Origin: Fidelibacterota bacterium
GTDB lineage: Bacteria; Fidelibacterota; UBA8477; JABMPR01
Assembly (NCBI GenBank): GCA_030596225.1
Contig: JAUVKO010000020.1
Span: forward strand, 1-14,850
Length of the DNA stretch: 14,850 nt
Direction of reading: 5' to 3'
Part shown: piece after piece, positions 1-6,709 of the stretch
Layout of the letters: each line of letters begins with the position of its first letter
Position numbering within the stretch: position 1 is the first letter of the stretch
Notes under the pieces: generated by a model
Told to the model about the DNA's origin: nothing
Database searches by the model: none
What the model saw: only the letters and a program-made list of their open reading frames with translations
Translations under genes and position numbers: made by a program

Positions 1-645
1 ATCAGGAATTAATGAATAATCTATATAATTTTCGTTATAGGAAAGACCGGATAGCTGAGCTGCATAGTAATAGGGCTCATCATCCCAGGACCAGCCATAA
101 CCCAGGGCAACATCATCAAAAATGTTATCATCCCCGATGATCGCTCCCTTGATCTCTGTAATGCCCAAAGCTTTCAGAGAGTCAACAAAGCATACCATAA
201 CAGAATCATAGTTGTCGTCATAGAAGCGCCAGGACCAGGAGGGATCACCACTACCCTTGATGATCAAATCACCATTGAGGATGCCTTGTTCATCAATCGC
301 TCCATTGGTGATAAAATCAGTTTCGTAGCGGTATTGAGGTCCCAGCATACAAAGTGCTGCTGCTGTGGTGTACATCTTCATATTAGATGCCGGCATAAAC
401 ACTTTGCTTGAATTACGTTCATAGATCACTTCATCTGAGTTGGCATATTGGATCTTGACTCCCCACCAACCCATCTCTGTAGCTGCCTGGTTTAACAGGG
501 TATCAATCTCGAAAGCAAGCTGTTGTTGTGGGCTGCGTCTGAATTGCTGTTTGGGAACAGATGTGGCGAATGGAGCCTGTGTACTGCAGTTAATTAACGC
601 TGCAACAGCAATGACAATTAGTATGAGTTTGGGATTTATTTTCAC
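1..645 (-). CDS. dacB: D-alanyl-D-alanine carboxypeptidase/endopeptidase, PBP4 family (peptidase S13), N-terminal part
   Basis: Penicillin-binding protein of the PBP4/S13 family, which trims or cleaves peptidoglycan cross-links in the periplasm. The frame is open from a GTG at 645 to the left edge (215 residues); the C-terminal part with the KTG motif lies outside. The start is supported by AGGAG at 652-656, six bases upstream. The N-terminus is a hydrophobic signal segment ending LINC (Cys20), so it may be a lipoprotein, although Asn before the Cys is unusual and ordinary signal-peptidase cleavage is possible. The catalytic SxxK motif is SNMK (87-90) in a typical PASNMK context, and the SxN motif is SYN (202-204). 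The stretch between them, including GDLIIKGSGDPS, is typical of S13 enzymes. The gene is separated from the upstream epimerase gene by about 270 bp of repeat-rich DNA, so it probably has its own promoter. Confidence 0.9.
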   Translation of the reverse strand, partial: MKINPKLILIVIAVAALINCSTQAPFATSVPKQQFRRSPQQQLAFEIDTLLNQAATEMGWWGVKIQYANSDEVIYERNSSKVFMPASNMKMYTTAAALCMLGPQYRYETDFITNGAIDEQGILNGDLIIKGSGDPSWSWRFYDDNYDSVMVCFVDSLKALGITEIKGAIIGDDNIFDDVALGYGWSWDDEPYYYAAQLSGLSYNENYIDYSLIPD

Positions 646-713
646 GCTTAGCTCCTGTTAGAATTCCGTATACAATTTGATTTTGCTTATCACTAAAATA
701 AACAATATGATTA

Positions 714-817
714 GTCTTTGCGAGTCCCGACGATCCTGTCGGGACGTGGCAATCTCGAGTTTTGTATCTCATAGCGATTTGGAGATCGCCGCGGTCACAA
801 AGCTCCCTCGCGAAGAC
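714..817. repeat. Long interrupted palindromic repeat element, copy 1
   Basis: A 104-bp intergenic element with nested inverted repeats. The outer arms GTCTTTGCGAG (714-724) and CTCGCGAAGAC (807-817) pair at 10 of 11 positions. The inner arms CGTGGCAATCTC (745-756) and GAGATCGCCGCG (782-793) pair at 10 of 12. A perfect 8-bp side hairpin, GTCCCGAC/GTCGGGAC, occupies 724-745 around a 6-base loop. The TTGCGAG...GGCAATCTC layout resembles a family of dispersed palindromic repeats found between genes in many environmental bacteria; that family assignment is from memory. It sits in the gap between the epimerase gene and dacB. No T-run follows, so it is not an obvious intrinsic terminator. Confidence 0.75.
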
Positions 818-848
818 ACTCTAGGGTTATTCAATTATTCTAATACTA

Positions 849-886
849 GTCTTTGCGACCCGCCCACGGCGGGGTTCCGCGAAGAC
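849..886. repeat. Short palindromic repeat element, copy 2 (shortened version of copy 1)
   Basis: A 38-bp element sharing its ends with the 714-817 element. It begins GTCTTTGCGA and finishes GCGAAGAC, and both elements have AGTCTTTGCGA at the left and GCGAAGACAC at the right. Between the ends is a compact hairpin, CCCGCC (859-864) against GGCGGG (868-873), with a 3-base loop. It looks like the outer arms of copy 1 closed around a different, smaller centre. The two elements are 31 bp apart. No coding function is seen. Confidence 0.7.
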
Positions 887-913
887 ACCTATGGATAATT
901 TCATGTGCTATAA

Positions 914-1933
914 TTACCTAAGCTCAACACCCAGCCCGGGTTTATCGTGTAAGATGATTTCCCCAGCCTCATTTCCCACACCTATATAAGGATCATTAAC
1001 GAGGAGGACATTCCCGTCTAAATCCAGCCAACGGGCGAAAGAACCAAGTTGCGACATGGCTGAGATACCAATAGATGTTTCCACCATACAACCCAGCATA
1101 ATGTCAAATTGGTGCTTATGAGATAATTCGACCATTTTCAGGGCATTACTGAGTCCGCCACACTTCATCAACTTGATATTGATCCCATCATAGGCACCCA
1201 CCAGGCCAGGAATATCTTCCAGACGGACTGAATTCTCATCAGCCACCAAGGGCAGAGGTGAAAACTCACGCAGTTTGGCAATATCATCCAGTTGATCAGC
1301 CGGCATGGGCTGCTCCAGAAATTCCACATTCTCCTGCACCAGCCATTCTGTTCCACGTTTGGCATCATCCAGAGTTTTCCAGCCCTCATTAACATCCACT
1401 CGCAAAACTTTATCTGTTTTAGCCCGAATAGCCTGCATGATATCATAATCATAATCGGTGCCCAACTTGATCTTCAGCAAAGGATAGGGTGCAGCTTCCC
1501 TGATCTTCTCCGGAATAACATTGAGATCAGAAATTCCTATTGTATAAGAAGAAGTGACCAATTCCTTTGTCGCCCCAAAGATCTGCCACAATGGTTTTCC
1601 GGTTTGTTTACCATACAGATCCCAAAAAGCAATATCCAGGGCAGCCTGCAGGGCGTAACTGTCAGGAAACATCTGTTCCAACGCATCCTGCCGCTTCTCA
1701 TAATCTTCCAGGGGCAATACCAGAATTTGATTCTTGTGTTGCACCAATAGTTTAAGAATGACTTCCGGTCCCTTTTCATAGCGCGTTGAAGGTGCTGCCT
1801 CTCCATAGCCGGTATTGATCCCGTCACTCAATTTCAGGATGACCACATCGTAATAGCTCTCGGCACTGCGGGCAATCTTGAATTCAAACTTGGTGGTGAT
1901 TCGTTTAATGGACCAGTTCAGGGATAATGTCAT
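914..1933 (-). CDS. Dipeptide epimerase (L-Ala-D/L-Glu epimerase-like), enolase superfamily
   Basis: Enolase-superfamily racemase of the muconate-lactonizing subgroup, 339 residues from ATG 1933, a normal length. Known relatives epimerise L-Ala-D-Glu from murein peptides to L-Ala-L-Glu. The KxK motif KIK is at 154-156. The metal-binding acids are D180 (RVDVNEGW), E207 (LEQP) and D232 (VADEN). Lysines K254 and K257 in NIKLMKCGG mark the second catalytic side. A DLDG motif (D304, D306) matches the DxD that binds the dipeptide ammonium group in characterised Ala-Glu epimerases, which favours a dipeptide substrate. A GTG nine bases upstream (1942) is also in frame, but GTGAG lies eight bases before the ATG, so the ATG is preferred. 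It is the last gene of the run, 78 bp after the DUF1611 gene. The pairing recalls dgcN/dgcA of D-glutamate catabolism, so N-acetylglutamate racemase is the main alternative. Confidence 0.88.
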   Translation of the reverse strand: MTLSLNWSIKRITTKFEFKIARSAESYYDVVILKLSDGINTGYGEAAPSTRYEKGPEVILKLLVQHKNQILVLPLEDYEKRQDALEQMFPDSYALQAALDIAFWDLYGKQTGKPLWQIFGATKELVTSSYTIGISDLNVIPEKIREAAPYPLLKIKLGTDYDYDIMQAIRAKTDKVLRVDVNEGWKTLDDAKRGTEWLVQENVEFLEQPMPADQLDDIAKLREFSPLPLVADENSVRLEDIPGLVGAYDGINIKLMKCGGLSNALKMVELSHKHQFDIMLGCMVETSIGISAMSQLGSFARWLDLDGNVLLVNDPYIGVGNEAGEIILHDKPGLGVELR

Positions 1934-1968
1934 TTTATTCACTCACAATTTATGTATCAATGCCTTAA

Positions 1969-1998
1969 CCACAGAGTACACAGAGAACGCAGAGATTT
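1969..1998. repeat. Tandem degenerate 10-mer repeat (CACAGAGAAC-like)
   Basis: Three adjacent 10-base units, CCACAGAGTA, CACAGAGAAC and GCAGAGATTT, fill 1969-1998 in the 78-bp gap between the DUF1611 gene and the epimerase gene. The core CAGAGA recurs with an exact 10-base step. Similar 'accacagagaacacagag' strings occur between genes in many environmental genomes (from memory). No role can be assigned. On the minus strand it lies in the leader of the epimerase gene, with its near end 36 bases before the chosen start. Confidence 0.6.
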
Positions 1999-2011
1999 GC
2001 TTATAGTTTTA

Positions 2012-3085
2012 TCAATCTTTTATGGCTATCTGACTACTGGATTCTGATTTCTGACTTCTGAACAAAGTGCGGATCACGTTTTCAGCGACAACTTTTTCGT
2101 GTGCCCTAACCATATCCTCAACCGGTAAACCGATATCTTTATTAATACTTCGGCATTCCAATTGACTTGCTCTGGTGCTCAATCCCTTGGAGTACAGATT
2201 GATCCCTATAACCTTAGTAGGCTTGAAGGGAGCCATCAGCGCTTCATGAAGATCGATAACCGTCCTCAAATTAGGCAAATGATGATTATAATCATCTATG
2301 ATACGGCTGGGTTGGTGAGCCAGAATAAATGCATCTGGCATAGCACCATGGATTAAACCCAGGGTTACACCACTATAGCCCATATGTGTGATAGCTCCCT
2401 GCCCTTCCACAATAATTAGGGGTGCCTGACCATCAACTTTATCAATCTCGGCTTCAATGGCGCCATTAACAAAATCAGAGATAACCGCATCCACTGCAAC
2501 TCCGCGACCTGAGATCATCATCCCCGTTTGACCGGTTCCGACAAAGATAGAGTCCAGTCCCATTTCCTTTAGATGCAGCTGAAGCGTCAGAGCTGTCGTC
2601 ATCTTCCCTACATTGGAATCAGAGCCAATGGTGAGCAGTACTTTTGACTTTCTATTTCGCCAGTGCCCCTGAGCAACTTTCAGTCCCAACGGTGGACGGC
2701 GGACATCCCAGATCAGCTCATGATAAGCATGTAATTCTTCAAAATCAGCTAAGAATTGATGTAAGCCCGCCCAGACTTCGACACCGGCTTCTAAAGCGAT
2801 CTTCAGTTCAGGAAGCCATGCAGGTTTGATTGCCCCCCCTACGGGAGCAATCCCAACAACCAGGGTGTCCGGCTTATATTCCATGGCCTCCGTTACATTT
2901 GCAACAATGGGAATATTTCCGCCATACCCCAGGACATCTTGAGCTTTCTGCCCTGCTTTACTACGATCAATAATGACTTGAATCTCTTCATAGCGAAAAA
3001 GAATGAGACCATTGGCTGTCTTGCTTCCCAGAGCATGCAAACGATTCTGGGCATAAAGGGCAAATCTGCGTTTAGTCGGAACCAT
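2012..3085 (-). CDS. DUF1611 family P-loop protein (possible D-glutamate N-acetyltransferase, DgcN-like)
   Basis: A 357-residue protein of the DUF1611 family. The N-terminal half is a Rossmann-like domain (roughly 25-135, with a glycine-rich VLGYGG and a VGIAPVGG stretch). The C-terminal half carries a P-loop, GSDSNVGKMT (154-163), followed by FVGTGQTG (181-188) and IVEGQG (225-230), all typical of the family. In marine Pseudoalteromonas a member named DgcN acetylates D-glutamate, and an enolase-superfamily racemase encoded beside it, DgcA, inverts the product; here too the next gene is an enolase-superfamily epimerase. The function is therefore inferred from family and neighbour. The ATG at 3085 lies 21 bp after the enoyl-CoA hydratase stop and has no clear Shine-Dalgarno sequence. 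The last residues, SQKSESSSQI, are encoded by a 7-base tandem repeat and look like a late addition. Confidence 0.82.
   Translation of the reverse strand: MVPTKRRFALYAQNRLHALGSKTANGLILFRYEEIQVIIDRSKAGQKAQDVLGYGGNIPIVANVTEAMEYKPDTLVVGIAPVGGAIKPAWLPELKIALEAGVEVWAGLHQFLADFEELHAYHELIWDVRRPPLGLKVAQGHWRNRKSKVLLTIGSDSNVGKMTTALTLQLHLKEMGLDSIFVGTGQTGMMISGRGVAVDAVISDFVNGAIEAEIDKVDGQAPLIIVEGQGAITHMGYSGVTLGLIHGAMPDAFILAHQPSRIIDDYNHHLPNLRTVIDLHEALMAPFKPTKVIGINLYSKGLSTRASQLECRSINKDIGLPVEDMVRAHEKVVAENVIRTLFRSQKSESSSQIAIKD
2027..2061. repeat. Tandem 7-mer repeat (NTTCTGA) inside the 3' end of the DUF1611 gene
   Basis: Five consecutive 7-base units on the plus strand: TATCTGA, CTACTGG, ATTCTGA, TTTCTGA, CTTCTGA. 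The last three are identical except for the first base. On the coding strand they read as TCAGAAN-type units and encode the Ser/Gln-rich C-terminal tail of the DUF1611 protein. Because seven is not a multiple of three, gain or loss of one unit would shift the reading frame and change the tail and stop codon. Confidence 0.7.
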
Positions 3086-3106
3086 AGTGATTAGTTTTAT
3101 AAAAAT

Positions 3107-3883
3107 TTATCGATTTTTGAATTTAGGTGATCTACGCTCCAGAAAAGCCAGGGCACCCTCAACACGATCCTCAGTTTCAAAGACATTGCGAAATGCAGTG
3201 GCTTCATCTTTTAGCCCTTCAGCCAGAGATTTTCCAGCTCCTTTGTATACGACATTCAGGGTAAAAGCTTGAGCTTGAGAACCTTGAGCCAGAATCACTT
3301 TGACTATCTCCTCAACCTTTGTCAAGAGTTCTGCCAGTGTGAACACATCATTGACCAGCCCCATTTGATGTGCCTCTTTAGCTTTGACCATCCTACCGGA
3401 CAAGAGCAAATCTAAAGCACGTCCTGTACCGATCAGGCGTGGCAAACGCTGAGTCCCTCCATAGCCGGCAATAACCCCCAGTTTCACTTCTGGTTGTCCA
3501 AACACAGCATTATCTGAAGCATACCTAAGATGGCAGGCCAAGGCCAACTCACAGCCACCTCCCAGGGCAAAGCCGTTCACTGCAGCAATTACAGGCTTAG
3601 AACTTGATTCGATGAGCGAGAAGACAGTTTGACCACGGACTGAAAAAGCCTGGGCCTCCTCTGGTGTTAAAGATGGAAATTGACTGATATCTGCCCCGGC
3701 AACAAAGGATTTCTCTCCGGCACCGGTCACAATGACAGCACGAACCGCTGAATTCTCCTGCAAATCTAAAAAACAACTTTCCAGCTCATCCAATACAGTT
3801 GCATTCAGAGCATTCAGCTTGCCTTGTCGATCAATGGTTACTCTAGCGATAGCGCCATGAATATCAAGCTTCACATATTCCAT
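3107..3883 (-). CDS. Enoyl-CoA hydratase/isomerase family protein (crotonase)
   Basis: Crotonase-fold enzyme of 258 residues, the usual length for short-chain enoyl-CoA hydratases, which add water to trans-2-enoyl-CoA in fatty-acid or butyrate-type metabolism in the cytoplasm. Visible signatures are KLNALN (22-27) near the N-terminus, the first oxyanion-hole segment AGADI (62-66), the second with GGGCELA (108-114), and FGQPEVKLG (128-136). E112 and E132 correspond to the two catalytic glutamates of the hydratase (Glu144 and Glu164 of the rat enzyme), so dehydratase/hydratase activity is likely rather than plain isomerase activity. The start is ATG 3883, overlapping the trkH stop by one base (TAATG), with GGAGG five bases upstream; a TTG four codons earlier overlaps that Shine-Dalgarno and is rejected. 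Substrate chain length cannot be read from the sequence. It has no obvious partner gene here for a full beta-oxidation set. Confidence 0.92.
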   Translation of the reverse strand: MEYVKLDIHGAIARVTIDRQGKLNALNATVLDELESCFLDLQENSAVRAVIVTGAGEKSFVAGADISQFPSLTPEEAQAFSVRGQTVFSLIESSSKPVIAAVNGFALGGGCELALACHLRYASDNAVFGQPEVKLGVIAGYGGTQRLPRLIGTGRALDLLLSGRMVKAKEAHQMGLVNDVFTLAELLTKVEEIVKVILAQGSQAQAFTLNVVYKGAGKSLAEGLKDEATAFRNVFETEDRVEGALAFLERRSPKFKNR

Positions 3884-5376
3884 TAAGACCTCCAAAAATG
3901 ACGATTAAACAATACCACAACTGTTAGTACTTCCAATCGACCCAACATCATCACAAATGCCATAAACCATTTTTCAATATCACTAAAAAATGAATAATTA
4001 TCTGTTGGTCCCACCTCAGCCAAACCAGGTCCAATATTACAGAGCATAGAGACCGAAGCCGTTGTGCTGGTGACCAGATCATGCCCAAACCCGGTTAGGA
4101 AAAAGGCTAAGCCAACAAAAATGACCATAAAGAACAGCAAAAAGGTGGTCGTATTACGGATAGCATCATCATCAACAAATTGATTGCGTAGTTTAATAGG
4201 TAGATAAGCACGCGGATGGATCATACGGCGCAATTCTGTAATAGCCATCTTTGTAAAAAGTAATATCCGGATAGCTTTAATGCCTCCGCCGGTAGATCCT
4301 GCCATACCACCAATAAACATAAGCCCAAAAAGCATAAACTGGGCATATGTGGACCATTGTTCGAAATCTGCAGTGACAAAACCCGTGGTCGTTATGATGG
4401 AAACAACCTGAAAGACGACTTGCCGAACGGGTGCAGCTTTAAGCGCTTGAATAGCTTCACCATCAGTTTGATAATGAGCTGAATAGTACAGATCAGCCGA
4501 TACCAGTACCATGGCCATCACCATAATACTCATCCAGAATTGCCATTCCCGACTTTTGAGGTAGCGAATGAATTTGCCATGCAATCCAAAATAGTGGAGA
4601 GAGAAATTGGTTCCCGCTAACACCATAAATATGATGATCACCCAGTCAACATAGGCACTCTGGAAATGAGCGATAGATGCATTCTTAGTGGAAAAACCTC
4701 CCGTGGCCATGGTCCCGAATGTATGGCAGGCTGAATCAAACCAATCCATGGGTCCAAGCCACAGCAAGATAAACTCAGTGATTGAAATAAGCACATAAAC
4801 GCCATACAATAATTTTGCCGTTTCAGAGATACGGGGAGTGATCTTATCACTAACCGGTCCCGGGGCTTCTGCTGCAAAAAGTAGTGTTCCGCTTCTCCCG
4901 GCCAGGGGCATGACTGTCACTGTAAAGACAATGATCCCCATTCCTCCCAGCCAGTGAGTGAAACTTCTCCAGAACAGAAGACCATGGGGCAAACTTTCGA
5001 TATCAGTCAGAATTGATGCTCCCGTGGTGGTAAACCCTGACATGGCTTCGAAAAAACAGTCAGTATAAGATAGATCCGTCGCGAAGAACATGGGTAAGGC
5101 CCCAAAGAAAGAGGCTGAGATCCAACTTAAACTAACACTTAAGAACACCTGACGGGGAGCCAGGACGTGATTATGCCTGGTAAAGATATAGCCAACACCC
5201 CCGACAGCCAGAGTAATCATCATTGACGCAAATAGAGCTTTACTATCACCATCACCATAAGCCAGTGAAACCAACCATGAAAACCCCATGGATATCCCGA
5301 TGAATAGAGTCAGAGCTGCCAGTACATTCAGGGTCGGCAGTAAACTGAAACGTTTAGTTGAATAGTTTTTCGACAT
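3883..5376 (-). CDS. trkH: TrkH family potassium uptake protein (channel subunit)
   Basis: Membrane subunit of the Trk/Ktr potassium transporter, 497 residues with about ten hydrophobic segments in four M1-P-M2 repeats. The four selectivity-filter loops are visible: TTTGAS (116-121), ATGGFS (224-229), TTTGF (329-333) and NIGPG (447-451). The intramembrane gating loop is GGMAGSTGGG (356-365). The length matches TrkH. Translation is taken from ATG 5376; a GTG immediately before it (5379) is also possible. The start lies 23 bp inside the end of trkA, the RCK gating partner, so the two are very probably translationally coupled and form one complex. The 3' end overlaps the enoyl-CoA hydratase start by one base. 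Confidence 0.96.
   Translation of the reverse strand: MSKNYSTKRFSLLPTLNVLAALTLFIGISMGFSWLVSLAYGDGDSKALFASMMITLAVGGVGYIFTRHNHVLAPRQVFLSVSLSWISASFFGALPMFFATDLSYTDCFFEAMSGFTTTGASILTDIESLPHGLLFWRSFTHWLGGMGIIVFTVTVMPLAGRSGTLLFAAEAPGPVSDKITPRISETAKLLYGVYVLISITEFILLWLGPMDWFDSACHTFGTMATGGFSTKNASIAHFQSAYVDWVIIIFMVLAGTNFSLHYFGLHGKFIRYLKSREWQFWMSIMVMAMVLVSADLYYSAHYQTDGEAIQALKAAPVRQVVFQVVSIITTTGFVTADFEQWSTYAQFMLFGLMFIGGMAGSTGGGIKAIRILLFTKMAITELRRMIHPRAYLPIKLRNQFVDDDAIRNTTTFLLFFMVIFVGLAFFLTGFGHDLVTSTTASVSMLCNIGPGLAEVGPTDNYSFFSDIEKWFMAFVMMLGRLEVLTVVVLFNRHFWRS
3889..3893 (-). promoter_or_regulatory. Ribosome binding site of the enoyl-CoA hydratase gene
   Basis: GGAGG on the minus strand, five bases before ATG 3883. 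It lies within the last codons of trkH and settles the start of the hydratase, since the alternative TTG at 3895 would overlap it. Confidence 0.75.
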
Positions 5377-6706
5377 CACTTACTCTGGATGCTCTGGCAA
5401 ACACAATGGCACGATCCGTGGCATGAATGATACTTTTGCCTGTAGCTATCTCTTCTCCATCAGAACGAATAATCCCTCCTACCACTGCGTCCGGTGGGAA
5501 ATCCACGTCCTGCAGAGGAACTCCAATGATCCTACTGCCAGGTGCCGGAGTCAATTCAATCACTTCCGTATCGATGCCTTCCAACATCATCACTGAGTGG
5601 ACCTGTCCTCGTACCACATAACGCATAAAGGCATCCACAGTCGATAGATTCTTACTTATCACAGAGTTAATACCCAATCCTTTTACCAAGTGGAGATAAT
5701 CAGGTGAATTGATATGTACGATCACTTTCTCCACACCTTTTTTCTTGGCAATAAGTCCGGCAAACAAATTGGTGGTCTCATCATCGGTAAGAGTGATAAG
5801 GGCATCAAAATCACTGATACCTTCACTCTCAAGGAAATCAAGATCCAGTCCATCAGCATGAAGCAGAAGTACGTCCGGAAGTTCTTTGGCAGCTTTAAGC
5901 AATTTGTCTTTCCGATGATCCACCAGCCGGACGTTGAATTGATCTTTCAAATTGGCCGCAACAAGACGTCCCAATTTTCCGGCGCCCATGATGATAACGG
6001 TTTTTATCATTTTCTTCTGCTTATATCCACAGAGTCGATACATTTCTTTGAGCTTAGACTTCAAGCAGACTACAAATATCTTATCATCGGGTTTAAAAAT
6101 ATGCTCCCCACCAGGTATGATCGTCGTTCCATCCCGATCAATCGCAACGGTTCGGAAAGGTAGATCGTCATAGATCTTACCCAGGTCTCGCAAAGCTTTA
6201 TGCATGATGTCACATGTATCAGTCGGTGTCAAAGCAACCATATAAACACGACCATGACTATAGGTCATGATCTCCTGGGCTGTGGCATGTTGAACCAGAT
6301 GTTGAATCTCTCGAGCGGCAATCTGCTCCGGATTGATCACCATTTCGATACCCAGTCCAGCTAAATTGAGGAGGGCATCATCCTTCTGATAGTCGCCACT
6401 CCGCACTCTGGCTAGAATCTTTGCCTTGGGGTTCATCAGTTTAGCCTTCATGGAAGCAACAATATTGATCTCATCGATACGCGTCACAGCCAGAAAAAGA
6501 TCAGCAGATTCCACTTGAGCTTCTTTTAAAGTATTGGATTGAGCACCATGACCTTCGATAACTAAGGCATCAAGTTCCTGTTTGGCTCTTTGCACCTTCT
6601 CGGGATCTGTATCGATGATGCTGATATCATTTCCCAGTTCGACCAAAGTCTTTGCCAGATAAAACCCAACACTTCCAGCACCTACAATGACAATTTTTTT
6701 CTTCAT
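5354..6706 (-). CDS. trkA: Trk system potassium transporter regulatory subunit TrkA
   Basis: Cytoplasmic NAD(H)-binding regulator that gates TrkH, 450 residues, the usual length. It contains two RCK halves in tandem. The first has GAGSVG (9-14), acidic residues D32/D34 at the end of the second strand for the nucleotide ribose, and a TrkA_C-type domain about 140-222 ending in FVVCLKSKLKEMYRLCG. The second has GAGKLG (241-246) with D263, and a second C-terminal domain from about 370 to 440. Starts at ATG 6706 with AGG seven bases upstream, three bases after the threonine aldolase stop. It overlaps trkH by 23 bp. Both nucleotide-binding motifs look intact, so neither half appears degenerate. Confidence 0.96.
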   Translation of the reverse strand: MKKKIVIVGAGSVGFYLAKTLVELGNDISIIDTDPEKVQRAKQELDALVIEGHGAQSNTLKEAQVESADLFLAVTRIDEINIVASMKAKLMNPKAKILARVRSGDYQKDDALLNLAGLGIEMVINPEQIAAREIQHLVQHATAQEIMTYSHGRVYMVALTPTDTCDIMHKALRDLGKIYDDLPFRTVAIDRDGTTIIPGGEHIFKPDDKIFVVCLKSKLKEMYRLCGYKQKKMIKTVIIMGAGKLGRLVAANLKDQFNVRLVDHRKDKLLKAAKELPDVLLLHADGLDLDFLESEGISDFDALITLTDDETTNLFAGLIAKKKGVEKVIVHINSPDYLHLVKGLGINSVISKNLSTVDAFMRYVVRGQVHSVMMLEGIDTEVIELTPAPGSRIIGVPLQDVDFPPDAVVGGIIRSDGEEIATGKSIIHATDRAIVFARASRVSDVEKLFN

Positions 6707-6709
6707 GTC

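Noticed and set aside
724..745. Hairpin as an intrinsic terminator for the eleven-gene run
   Set aside because: The stem is perfect, but no T-run follows it on the minus strand, and it is part of a larger palindromic repeat. Termination by another route is possible but not shown.
714..886. CRISPR array
   Set aside because: There are only two related units, of very different length and with palindromic ends, and no regular spacers or cas genes.
440..898. Short ORFs of 60-73 codons around the dacB 5' end
   Set aside because: They are antisense to dacB or run through the palindromic repeats, and none has a ribosome binding site or a recognisable sequence.
1292..1750. 152-codon plus-strand ORF
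   Set aside because: It lies opposite the epimerase gene, which has all its catalytic residues; the antisense frame is a by-product of codon use.
5714..6163. 149-codon plus-strand ORF
   Set aside because: It is antisense to trkA, whose frame has two complete nucleotide-binding motifs; the plus-strand translation has no recognisable domain.
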